From the NCBI RefSeq assembly GCF_000259235.1, contig NC_017733.1:186001-250000 (forward strand): 64,000 nt of DNA, read 5' to 3'. This DNA is from Helicobacter pylori_CU. GTDB taxonomy: Bacteria > Campylobacterota > Campylobacteria > Campylobacterales > Helicobacteraceae. The notes under the pieces are model-generated. The model had not been told where the DNA came from. It was given only the letters and a program-made list of their open reading frames with translations, and did no database searches. Both the position numbers and the translations under genes were made by a program. Numbering within the stretch: the first letter of the stretch is position 1; each line of letters opens with the position of its first letter. Positions 51,377 to 59,400 of this stretch are shown here, in pieces.

Positions 51377-53110
51377 TTATTCGCTCGCTAACATTTCTAA
51401 AATTTTTTCTTCTAATTCGGTGTCTTTGATCGTTTGTTTTTCTAAATTAGCCCGTTTGATGCATTCAAATTCCTTGCTCTCTAAAGTTTGCTTCCCAACA
51501 ATCAGCGCTAACCGCTCCCCAATCAATTCAAAATCCCTCATTTTCGCCCCAAAACGCGCGTCTCTGTCATCTAACAGCGCATCAACGCCCTTTTGGAGCA
51601 GCCTTTCATACACTTCAAAAGCGAGTTTTTTTTGCGCTTCATCTTTCCAATTAGAAACCACGATCACCACATCAAAAGGAGCGGTATTTTTCGTCCACAC
51701 ACAGCCTAGATCATCGCTTTTTTGCTCTAAAATCGCGCTGAGCAACCGGCTAATGCCTATCCCATAGCACCCCATTTCAAAAAATTGCTCCTTGCCATTC
51801 TTATCCAAGAAACTCGCCTTCAAGCTTTTAGCATAGCCTTGCCCGAGTTTGAAAATATGCCCCACTTCCAAACTCTTATGGTATTTCAACGCCCCTTGAC
51901 AATTAGGGCAACAATCGCTCTCTTTAACCTGGACAATATCCGCATAAACAAGGTTTTCAAACCCTTTTAAATCCACGCCCACCGCATGAAAATCCTTTTC
52001 ATTAGCCCCAACGATCAAACAATCGCCCTCTTTTAAATCTTCATCAAAAATGATATAAGAAACATGCTTTTTCAAGCCATAAGGCCCTATAAAGCCCGCT
52101 ATTAACCCTGTGTGGTTTAAATCTTCTTTGCTGGCCTCTCTTAATTCTAAAGCGTTCGCTCCTATAATGTTCAAAGCATTTAGAGCTTTAACTTCCTCTA
52201 AATTGTCATCGCCCCTAACAAAAAAGCACGCTAGGGTTTCTTTATCTTTATGGATCACTTTTTTAACAAGCGCTTTTAAAACAAAATAAGGCTCTGTTTT
52301 AAAAAACTCCGCCACGCTTTGCGCACTGGTGGTATTAGGGGTAGGGAATTTCGCTAATTGCGCTTTGGGGACATTTAAAGGCTCAGGCCTTTTAGAGCGT
52401 TTAGCGATTTCAATGTTGGCGGCATAATCGCAATTTTGACACACCACGATCGTGTCTTCCCCGCATTCTGTTAAAACGACAAATTCCCTGCTTTTACTCC
52501 CCCCAATCGCCCCGCTATCCGCTTCCACGATGCGAAAATCCAAACCCAAATCGCTTAAAATTTCTTTATAAGCGCTCTGCGTGTTTAAAAATTCCTTATC
52601 CAAGCTTTCAGCGTCTTCATGAAAGCTATAACCATCTTTCATGATAAATTCCCTCGCTCTCACCAACCCGAATCGTGGGCGGATTTCATCACGGAATTTC
52701 GTGTGAATTTGATAGAGATGCACGGGTAATTGCTTGTAGCTTTTGATGAAATTAGCGGCAATTTCGGTGATATTTTCTTCTAAAGTGGGGCTTAAAACAA
52801 AATCATTGTCTTTTCGGTCTTTAAAAACCAATAATTCCTTGCCGTATTTATCCAAACGGCCTGATTTTTCCCACAAACTCGCCAAAACCACAAAACTCAT
52901 TAAAATATTTTGCGCCCCATGCTCTTGCATGCGTTTGTGTGTGATATTTTCTATTTTGTCTAGCACTTTTTTAGCTAAAGGCAAAAAATTATAGATCCCA
53001 CTGCCTACTTGATAAATGTATCCTGCTTGAGCTAAGTGCTTATGGCTTTTTAACACGGCATCTTTTGGGGGTTCTTTGAGAGTGGGGGCAAAGAGTTTTG
53101 AAAACAGCAT
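51377..53110 (-). CDS. proS: Prolyl-tRNA synthetase
   Basis: Class II aminoacyl-tRNA synthetase, 577 residues, bacterial type with an insertion (editing) domain between motifs 2 and 3. Motif 1 region GSGIYNFLPLAKKVL, motif 2 TKFRDEIRPRFGLVRAREFIMKD with its arginine, and motif 3 GCYGIGISRLLSAI are intact. It is embedded between hemA and hemC with gaps of 3 and 10 bases. Confidence 0.96.
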   Translation of the reverse strand: MLFSKLFAPTLKEPPKDAVLKSHKHLAQAGYIYQVGSGIYNFLPLAKKVLDKIENITHKRMQEHGAQNILMSFVVLASLWEKSGRLDKYGKELLVFKDRKDNDFVLSPTLEENITEIAANFIKSYKQLPVHLYQIHTKFRDEIRPRFGLVRAREFIMKDGYSFHEDAESLDKEFLNTQSAYKEILSDLGLDFRIVEADSGAIGGSKSREFVVLTECGEDTIVVCQNCDYAANIEIAKRSKRPEPLNVPKAQLAKFPTPNTTSAQSVAEFFKTEPYFVLKALVKKVIHKDKETLACFFVRGDDNLEEVKALNALNIIGANALELREASKEDLNHTGLIAGFIGPYGLKKHVSYIIFDEDLKEGDCLIVGANEKDFHAVGVDLKGFENLVYADIVQVKESDCCPNCQGALKYHKSLEVGHIFKLGQGYAKSLKASFLDKNGKEQFFEMGCYGIGISRLLSAILEQKSDDLGCVWTKNTAPFDVVIVVSNWKDEAQKKLAFEVYERLLQKGVDALLDDRDARFGAKMRDFELIGERLALIVGKQTLESKEFECIKRANLEKQTIKDTELEEKILEMLASE

Positions 53111-53113
53111 GCA

Positions 53114-54463
53114 TTATTCCTCGTAATATTCGCATTTATAGAGATTCAAATTCTGGGCATGACAAGTGGTAGATTTGTCTAAATTAAACAAGTTTTTAAT
53201 CGCGCCCACAAGCACATCGGATTCTTCTTTTTGAGCGTTCTTTTTTAAGGCGATAGTAGGGTGGTGTAAGAAGGTATTGAAAGCGTTGTGCAAGATCTTT
53301 TCAATATTGCCTTCGTATTCTTTAGGCACATAGCGTTTTTTGAGCGCCTTTTGCAATTCCTTTTGGGCTGAAATCCTAGCCAATTCCCTTAAATCCTTAA
53401 TCAAAGGCTCTACTTCTAAACTCTGGATCCATTGGTAAAATTCCATTGTGGCAAGCCCTACAATCTCATAAGCTTTTGTTCTGCTTTCTTGCCTGTTTCC
53501 CACATTTTCCTTAACCATAGGCTCTAAATCATCCACGCTGTATAAGAAAATATTATTGCATACCGGCTTTTCAATATTCCGTGGCACGGCTAAATCAAAC
53601 CAAAAACGCCTGAAAATCGTTTCTTTTAGCATGGAATTTTGCACGATAAAATGCGGCGAAGAAGTGGCGCAAAAAAGCAGTTCGTATTCATTGATATGAG
53701 CGTTTAAATTTTCTATATTTTGGAAGCCCACTTTTTTAGGCTCTTCTAATTCTTTGATGAAATCTTCAAATTTAGCCGCATTACGCCCTAAAATAAGCAC
53801 TTCAAATTGCTTGTTTAAAAGGTGCTTGATGACCAATTGAGCCATCTCGCCAAGCCCTATCACAAGGGCTTTTTTATCCTTAATCCTTTCTTTTTCAAAA
53901 ATATTAAGCGCTTCTTTGACCGCCACTGAAGAGATGGAGACCCCTTGCTTGGAAATGCCGGTTAGATTGCGCACTTTAGCGGCGCATTTGAAAGCAAAAT
54001 GGAGCAATCGGGTTAAATCTTTAGAGCAAAATTTCTCTTCAAAAGCGAATTTATAGGCGTTTTTCATCTGCCCTGTGATTTGAGTTTCCCCAACCACCAA
54101 GCTATCCAAACTGCTGCACACGCTAAAGACATGATGGACTGCGCTTTCATCAGTGTTCATTAAAACGCATTTTTCCAAATCAGACACGCTCATTTTTTTA
54201 TTTTGAGCCAAAATCTTTAATAGTGCGCTTTTTTGTTCATTAGTATTAGCGCCGTGTTTCAGGCTCGCATAGATTTCAAAGCGATTGCATGTGGATAATA
54301 CCATGCACTCTTTGATGTTAGGGCAATGGTTTTTAATGGTTTGTAAAAATTCTTTAAGCGTTGCAGGCGAATTGATAGCGAGTTTTTCTCGCATTTCTAA
54401 GCTCATGCTTTTATGCGTAAAGGCTAGGGTGAAATATTTTGACAAATGAGTTTCTAACTCCAT
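53114..54463 (-). CDS. hemA: Glutamyl-tRNA reductase
   Basis: First committed step of C5-pathway heme synthesis: reduces glutamyl-tRNA to glutamate-1-semialdehyde. The 449 residues include the catalytic Cys in VLSTCNRFEIYA (near 59), GETQITGQMKNAY, the NADPH-binding LVIGLGEMAQLV and the C-terminal dimerisation helices. It overlaps ispB by one base and is 3 bases from proS. Confidence 0.96.
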   Translation of the reverse strand: MELETHLSKYFTLAFTHKSMSLEMREKLAINSPATLKEFLQTIKNHCPNIKECMVLSTCNRFEIYASLKHGANTNEQKSALLKILAQNKKMSVSDLEKCVLMNTDESAVHHVFSVCSSLDSLVVGETQITGQMKNAYKFAFEEKFCSKDLTRLLHFAFKCAAKVRNLTGISKQGVSISSVAVKEALNIFEKERIKDKKALVIGLGEMAQLVIKHLLNKQFEVLILGRNAAKFEDFIKELEEPKKVGFQNIENLNAHINEYELLFCATSSPHFIVQNSMLKETIFRRFWFDLAVPRNIEKPVCNNIFLYSVDDLEPMVKENVGNRQESRTKAYEIVGLATMEFYQWIQSLEVEPLIKDLRELARISAQKELQKALKKRYVPKEYEGNIEKILHNAFNTFLHHPTIALKKNAQKEESDVLVGAIKNLFNLDKSTTCHAQNLNLYKCEYYEE

Positions 54464-55386
54464 TAAAAAGTCCTATAAATGACATCTTGCGCTAGTTTTT
54501 CTAAAATCAAATTGTTTTCCCCTTTAATGGTTTCAAGGGCCTTTTTAGAATAAACTTGAGCGATTTTAAGGGTTTCTTCTATGATACCATGTTGCTTGAA
54601 TTTTTCCTTAGTCCATTCTATGATTTCATGGCTATCTTGTTTAAAATAAGAAATTAAAAGCCCTTGTTCATGCGGATTTAATTTTTCATATAAAAGCAAG
54701 TAGGGTAAAGTGGTCTTGCCCTCTTTAAAATCGCTAAAATTGGGCTTACCTAGAGTGTTGGCGTCTTGAGTGATGTCTAATAAATCATCAATGATTTGAA
54801 ACGCCATGCCAAAATTTAATCCAAAATCCGCATACATTTTGGCGTCTTTATTTAAAAGAATCGCCATGCTCTTTAAGCTCGCTTCCATGAAATGAGCGGT
54901 CTTGTCTTCTAAAATACGCCAGTATTTTTGTTTGTCGCTATTAAAACTTTCCCCCACAAACACATCTTCAATCTCGCCCCTAGAGAGCCTTAAAACCGCA
55001 TTAGAGAGGATTTGAGCGATGGATTCACCCATTTTAGATAGTTCAAAAAAGGCTTTAGAATAAAACACATCACCAAGCATCACGGCGTTAAAATTGCCAA
55101 AAAGAGCGTTAATGCTGGGGAGTTTTCGGCGCATGGTCGCTCTGTCAATCACATCATCATGCAATAAAGAAGCGGTCTGTATCATTTCTACAATCGCGCA
55201 CAAATTGAAGGCTTTATCCAATAAAATAGCGTCTGTTTTTTCGTCTAACAAAGCGAGCATGAGTTTGGAACGCAACATTTTTGAAGGGCCAATCTTAGAA
55301 AACAATGCATCTATAAAGTCGCTTTCAATTTCTTTGATCCAAGAAGCGATCTTATTTTGAATGGTTTTAAGTTGTTTTTCTTGCAT
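54463..55386 (-). CDS. ispB: Long-chain polyprenyl diphosphate synthase
   Basis: Makes the isoprenoid tail for menaquinone. The 307 residues contain both Asp-rich motifs, HDDVIDRATMRR (first, near 85) and IDDLLDITQD (second, near 200), plus GKTTLPYLL. The small residues before the first motif suit a long product, but chain length cannot be fixed by eye. It lies between the HP0241-like gene and hemA in the same cluster. Confidence 0.93.
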   Translation of the reverse strand: MQEKQLKTIQNKIASWIKEIESDFIDALFSKIGPSKMLRSKLMLALLDEKTDAILLDKAFNLCAIVEMIQTASLLHDDVIDRATMRRKLPSINALFGNFNAVMLGDVFYSKAFFELSKMGESIAQILSNAVLRLSRGEIEDVFVGESFNSDKQKYWRILEDKTAHFMEASLKSMAILLNKDAKMYADFGLNFGMAFQIIDDLLDITQDANTLGKPNFSDFKEGKTTLPYLLLYEKLNPHEQGLLISYFKQDSHEIIEWTKEKFKQHGIIEETLKIAQVYSKKALETIKGENNLILEKLAQDVIYRTF

Positions 55387-55395
55387 GCAAATTCC

Positions 55396-55791
55396 TTAAG
55401 GCTCTTTAGGGGAAAAAACAAGGGGCATAAGGGCTAAAAATCTTAAAGTGGCTTTATCTTCTTTAAAATCTTTAAACACAAGCGACAGAGTGCTGTTAGA
55501 AGAAAATTTTTCTTCAAAAACTTTGAGATTATAGGTGTTTCTCGCATGATCGGTGTATAAAATAAACTGGTAAGGGAAATGGTTAAAACGCATGTTGATG
55601 ACTAAACCTTTATTTGCATATAGCGTCCAATAGAGCGTGATTTCTTTGGTTTGTTCGTTAGAAGTGTCTTTGATAACGGCTCTAAACGCTTCATCTTTTT
55701 TTAATTCTAGCATTTCATCTATCCCATAATCAAGCCCAAACGCTTTTAAAAAAAAGAGGAATATCAAGCCATAGCGGATAAGCTCATTCAT
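55396..55791 (-). CDS. Exported protein of unknown function
   Basis: A 131-residue protein with a signal peptide (IRYGLIFLFFLKAFG) and a beta-rich mature part. I recognise no family. It overlaps the gene before it by 8 bases and is 9 bases from ispB, so it belongs to the cluster. Matches HP0241 by memory. Confidence 0.75.
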   Translation of the reverse strand: MNELIRYGLIFLFFLKAFGLDYGIDEMLELKKDEAFRAVIKDTSNEQTKEITLYWTLYANKGLVINMRFNHFPYQFILYTDHARNTYNLKVFEEKFSSNSTLSLVFKDFKEDKATLRFLALMPLVFSPKEP

Positions 55792-56068
55792 TCCCGCTGA
55801 GAATATTCGCCATGGATTGGATCACAATGTCTGTTTTTCTGCTCTCTATTTTTTGTTGCAACTCTTCATCCATTCTTAAAGCTTTAGCGAAAGATTCAAA
55901 CTTTTCTTCCAAGTCTTCCTTTTCTATAAAAGTTTCCAAAAGAGCCAAAAGCTCTAAAAGCCTTTCTAGCTCTTTTTTAGAAAGCTTTTTACTCGCATGA
56001 AAAATAATGTCATTCCACTTGTCTAAGGGGTTTCCCTCAAAGATTTCAAGCTCGCTGTAATCTCTCAT
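55784..56068 (-). CDS. Small all-helical protein (HP0242 family, knotted dimer)
   Basis: A 94-residue acidic protein predicted almost wholly helical (SKKLSKKELERLLELLALLE, then EKEDLEEKFESFAKALRMDE). Its homologue HP0242 is known from structure work to form a pseudo-knotted homodimer; function unknown. The ATG at 56068 is preferred over an upstream frame that runs into the napA 3' end. It follows napA by 20 bases and begins the cluster leading to ispB-hemA-proS-hemC. Confidence 0.85.
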   Translation of the reverse strand: MRDYSELEIFEGNPLDKWNDIIFHASKKLSKKELERLLELLALLETFIEKEDLEEKFESFAKALRMDEELQQKIESRKTDIVIQSMANILSGNE

Positions 56069-56088
56069 GCTGGCTTCTTTTTGGTCGC

Positions 56089-56523
56089 TTAAGCCAAATG
56101 GGCTTCTAGCATCCAAATGGATTTTTGCAACTTGGCCAATTGATCGTCCGCATAAGTTACGGTGACTTTATCGCCTTCTTTTTCAGCGGTGTTAGAAAGC
56201 TCTTTAAATTCTTTTTCTAGGTGTTTGTAATCGCCTAGAATTTCTTTAAAGATGTCTTTAGAGTGGAAGCTTGTTTTAGTTTCTTCTTTAACGCGAGTGA
56301 GTTTAAGTGCTTCGCTTAAAGTGACTAAGGGGTGGTGTCCTAATTGAGCGATCCTTTCAGCGAGATCATCAAACATGTCCGCAAACTCTTCATAAATTTC
56401 TTCAGTGGCTTTATGCACATTGAAAAAATCGGTGCCTTTCACATTCCAATGGAAGTTATGCACTTTCATAAATAACACGATCGCATCCGCTTGCAAATGT
56501 TTTAAAATTTCAAATGTTTTCAT
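56089..56523 (-). CDS. napA: Neutrophil-activating protein NapA (Dps family)
   Basis: Dodecameric iron-storage Dps protein and a major immunogen. The 144 residues start at ATG 56523 after AAGGA. The ferroxidase ligands are all present: His25 (VHNFHW), His37 (NVHK), Asp52 and Glu56 (FDDLAER). Length is exactly the known one. The adjacent HP0242-like gene may share its transcript. Confidence 0.97.
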   Translation of the reverse strand: MKTFEILKHLQADAIVLFMKVHNFHWNVKGTDFFNVHKATEEIYEEFADMFDDLAERIAQLGHHPLVTLSEALKLTRVKEETKTSFHSKDIFKEILGDYKHLEKEFKELSNTAEKEGDKVTVTYADDQLAKLQKSIWMLEAHLA

Positions 56524-56654
56524 CAAAAGTCCTTTTTTTTAAAATTGTTTTAGGCTTTTACTTTCATAAAAACCCTGATCGCTATCCTACACCAAAAGAG
56601 TTAATGAAAAATTGTTTTGATCTTATTTTTGTCAAATATTGATAAACTCTATTC

Positions 56655-56727
56655 AATTTAATATTCTTTAATCTTTTTAAAAATTTATTTTATCGTAAAA
56701 CTCATTTTTTAAGGGGGATATTATCAC
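56655..56727 (+). repeat. Intergenic repeat, partial copy D
   Basis: TTAATATTCTTTAATC, TTTTTAAAAA, then AAACTCATTTTTTAAGGGGG matches the left end of copies A and B, then ends at the stop of the facing flgS gene. The G/C-run half is missing. Confidence 0.4.
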
Positions 56728-57873
56728 TCAAGAAGCGTTAAGAATCTTAATTTCAAAGGTTTTTTCTTGATTTTCTAATAGCGCAATGCTCCCTTCATGG
56801 GCCTTAACGACTTGTAAAGACAGGGCTAACCCTAGGCCGTTACCCTTCAATTTAGTGGTTTCAAAAGGCTCAAATAAAGCGCTTTTGTTTTCCACTTCCT
56901 TACCATTATCAATAATGGTGAAGACGATAAATTCATTTTGAATGAACGCTTCAATCTTCACCTGCCCCTGTTCGCTCTCTTCTAAGGCTTCAATCGCATC
57001 AATAGCGTTATACAAGAAATTTTGTAACACAATCCCCATTAAATCAAAGTCAAAAAACCCTTCTTCATCGCTAAAATTAAAAAGAAAATCAATGTCTTTA
57101 GAGTAAGTGTAGCAATTTAGGGCTTCTTTGAGATCGCTCTCTAGCGTTTTTAAACTCTGCTTGGTGCGGTTGGCTTGAATGCCTTTAGAAAAAAGCAAGG
57201 TGGCTTTAATGATCCTTTCTACGCGCCATAAAGCTTTTTGCAATTCCACAACAATGGGCTTAGTCTTTTCGTTCGCATGCTTTAATAACACTGAAGCTAA
57301 AAGAGAGATAGAGCCTACAGGGTTTCTGATCTCATGGGCTAAATGCGCTGAGATTTTCCCCATAGAAGCGAGCCGCTCTTGGCGTTTTTGAGCGCTAATA
57401 TCGGTTGCGGTGATGATTTGCTTGCCTTGAATGCTGTTTTGCTGGACTAAATAGCTTTTATTTTCATGTTCAATTTCAGTGTTAAAATTTTCTAATTTAG
57501 CCTTATTGAATACCTCATGGCTTTGATTGGCTAAAGAATTTTTATAAAAAAAGCTCCCGTTTTCATTCATCACCCAAATGGCTTGCGGTAAAATCTCTAT
57601 GACCCATTCATAAAGGGCTTTATAATCCTTAAACTCCTTTTCCACCTTGTAGCTTTGTAAAATAAATTGGTTTAAAAGCCCTAGCAATTCTTGCATGTCT
57701 TTTTTATTGGAAAAATTCTCTAATAAATCTTCGCTCTCTTTGGGTTTAAAATTTTCTAATGAAATCACATTATCCTCTTTTTTTAACAACTCCTTGAAAG
57801 AAGAAGTCTTATTAGAGTGTTTCAAATGGGAACGCTTTAAATAAGGGCGTTTTAAGCGCTTGGATTTTTTCAT
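56728..57873 (-). CDS. flgS: Sensor histidine kinase FlgS
   Basis: Cytoplasmic NtrB-like kinase that activates FlgR and hence RpoN-dependent class II flagellar genes. The 381 residues have a basic N-terminus and a PAS-like region (ILPQAIWVMNENGSFFYKN, near 95). The H-box AHLAHEIRNPVGS (His near 180), the N-box LQNFLYNAIDAIEAL and the G-box KGNGLGLALSLQ follow. No membrane segment. Its start overlaps the FlgJ-like gene by 4 bases (ATGA), in an operon flgI-FlgJ-like-flgS. Confidence 0.95.
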   Translation of the reverse strand: MKKSKRLKRPYLKRSHLKHSNKTSSFKELLKKEDNVISLENFKPKESEDLLENFSNKKDMQELLGLLNQFILQSYKVEKEFKDYKALYEWVIEILPQAIWVMNENGSFFYKNSLANQSHEVFNKAKLENFNTEIEHENKSYLVQQNSIQGKQIITATDISAQKRQERLASMGKISAHLAHEIRNPVGSISLLASVLLKHANEKTKPIVVELQKALWRVERIIKATLLFSKGIQANRTKQSLKTLESDLKEALNCYTYSKDIDFLFNFSDEEGFFDFDLMGIVLQNFLYNAIDAIEALEESEQGQVKIEAFIQNEFIVFTIIDNGKEVENKSALFEPFETTKLKGNGLGLALSLQVVKAHEGSIALLENQEKTFEIKILNAS

Positions 57874-58187
57874 GGTTTTTGTTTTTCTCGCTCTTTTAAG
57901 AAATTAAACAGCATTTCACTATAACCAAAATTCCCGCTCAATTCTTTAGAAAGCGTGTCCTTATACATGGATGCATAAATCTCATCGCCTGGGGCTTTAG
58001 GATACAAAGGGTTATCCATTTTCATAGCAGTATCTAGCATGAATTTTAAAAGCAACGCTTCAAAAGAATCGGTTTGTTCTTTGAGGAGCTTGTCGTTTTT
58101 AGTTTGAGCTAGCGTTTTTAATTTCTCTTCGCTCGCTAATTTAGAAACGTTGTATTGCTCTAACATGGCTTTATTGTTGTTTATCAT
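57870..58187 (-). CDS. FlgJ-like rod-cap protein (no muramidase domain)
   Basis: A 105-residue protein matching the rod-binding (Rod_cap) part of FlgJ: ALLLKFMLDTAMKMDNPLYP then GDEIYASMYKDTLSKELS. The C-terminal peptidoglycan hydrolase domain found in enterobacterial FlgJ is absent, as in other epsilonproteobacteria. Overlaps flgI and flgS by 4 bases each, which supports a flagellar role. Matches HP0245 by memory. Confidence 0.85.
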   Translation of the reverse strand: MINNNKAMLEQYNVSKLASEEKLKTLAQTKNDKLLKEQTDSFEALLLKFMLDTAMKMDNPLYPKAPGDEIYASMYKDTLSKELSGNFGYSEMLFNFLKEREKQKP

Positions 58188-59212
58188 AGTATCTCCATTT
58201 CAGCGCTAATCGCACCGCTTTTTTTTAGGGCTTGCAAGATTGAAACCATCCCCTTAGCGCTCACGCCAATTTTTTGTAAGGCTTTCACCACCCCGGCAAT
58301 GGTGATGCTTTTCCCGTTAGAACTCAGCGTGTTGTGAGCGGTGTCTAAGGACATGTTATTGTCTAAATCCTGCGTGTTTTTAGAGTCATTTAAAGGCTCT
58401 TTAGTGATTTTAAGCGTGATGTCTTGGCTTGTAACCACTATAGGATGCACTATTATATCCACTCCTGAAACGATTGTGCCTGATTTTTCATCTACAATGA
58501 TCTTATTTTTCGCGCTGTAATTAATAGGGATTTCTTGCACTAAAGCTAAAAACTCCACCATAGAAAGACGCTCTGGGCGAGTGATTTGAATGGTTTTTGG
58601 ATCTAGCGCTATGGCCACTTTATTGCCAAACACCTTATTTAGGGTGTTTTGCACTTGGATAGCGTTTTTAAAATTGGGGCTTTTTAGGCTTAAAACCATG
58701 GCGTTTTTATGGAACAAATCATACGAAACTTCCCTTTCAATAGTCGCCCCGTTGATGATATTGGCTGAGAGCAAGTTATTGGAATTACCCGAAACGATAG
58801 CCCCTTGAGCGAGAGCGTAAATATTCCCATCTACCGCATTTAAAGGGGTCATCACCAAAGTCCCTCCTTGAATGGATTTTGCATCCCCAATAGAAGAAAT
58901 GTGAATATCAATTTTATCGCCCTGTCTTGCAAAGGGGGGCAAGGAGGCTGTAATCATCACTGCAGCGACATTTTTAGATTTAATATCATCTGCAGAGATC
59001 TTAACATTCACACTCTCTAGCATGTTAGAAATGGATTGCATGGTGAATTTTGAGCCGGATTTATCCCCTGTGCCATTTAAGCCAATCACAAGCCCATAGC
59101 CAATCAGCTGGTTATCCCTTACGCCCACCACGCTCGCTATATCGCCTATTTTTTCGGCCAAAAGCTTGTGGAAAGCTAATACAAAAATAAGCCACAAAAA
59201 CACCCGTTTCAA
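58184..59212 (-). CDS. flgI: Flagellar P-ring protein FlgI
   Basis: Forms the periplasmic P-ring of the flagellar basal body. The 342 residues start at a TTG after AAAGGG and have a signal peptide (KRVFLWLIFVLAFHKLLA). The family N-terminus EKIGDIASVVGVRDNQLIGYGLVIGLNGTGDK and the C-terminal GVSAKGMVSILQALKKSGAISAEMEIL are intact. First gene of the flgI-FlgJ-like-flgS operon. Confidence 0.97.
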   Translation of the reverse strand: MKRVFLWLIFVLAFHKLLAEKIGDIASVVGVRDNQLIGYGLVIGLNGTGDKSGSKFTMQSISNMLESVNVKISADDIKSKNVAAVMITASLPPFARQGDKIDIHISSIGDAKSIQGGTLVMTPLNAVDGNIYALAQGAIVSGNSNNLLSANIINGATIEREVSYDLFHKNAMVLSLKSPNFKNAIQVQNTLNKVFGNKVAIALDPKTIQITRPERLSMVEFLALVQEIPINYSAKNKIIVDEKSGTIVSGVDIIVHPIVVTSQDITLKITKEPLNDSKNTQDLDNNMSLDTAHNTLSSNGKSITIAGVVKALQKIGVSAKGMVSILQALKKSGAISAEMEIL

Positions 59213-59244
59213 TCAAACCCTTTCTTTATTCCTTAATTCTAATT

Positions 59245-59250
59245 ATTTTA
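59245..59250 (-). promoter_or_regulatory. Putative -10 box of the flgI operon
   Basis: TAAAAT on the minus strand in GCTAAAATAATT, 33 bases before the flgI start. No sigma-54 GG-N10-GC signature was seen. Confidence 0.4.
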
Positions 59251-59300
59251 GCATAAGCCTTTTATAAAAACTTTAAACTTAATTGAGCGCATTTTTATGC

Positions 59301-59306
59301 TATACT
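59301..59306 (+). promoter_or_regulatory. -10 box of the rhpA promoter
   Basis: TATACT preceded by ATGC (TATGC-TATACT), 95 bases before the helicase ATG, implying a leader of roughly 85 bases that is AT-rich. Confidence 0.45.
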
Positions 59307-59400
59307 CAAAAATCTTATAAACTTTAAATCAAAGATTTTAATTTTAGCCTTTTATTAACTTTTTATAAAGTTTCAAATTAAATTGAGGTATGAATCTCCC

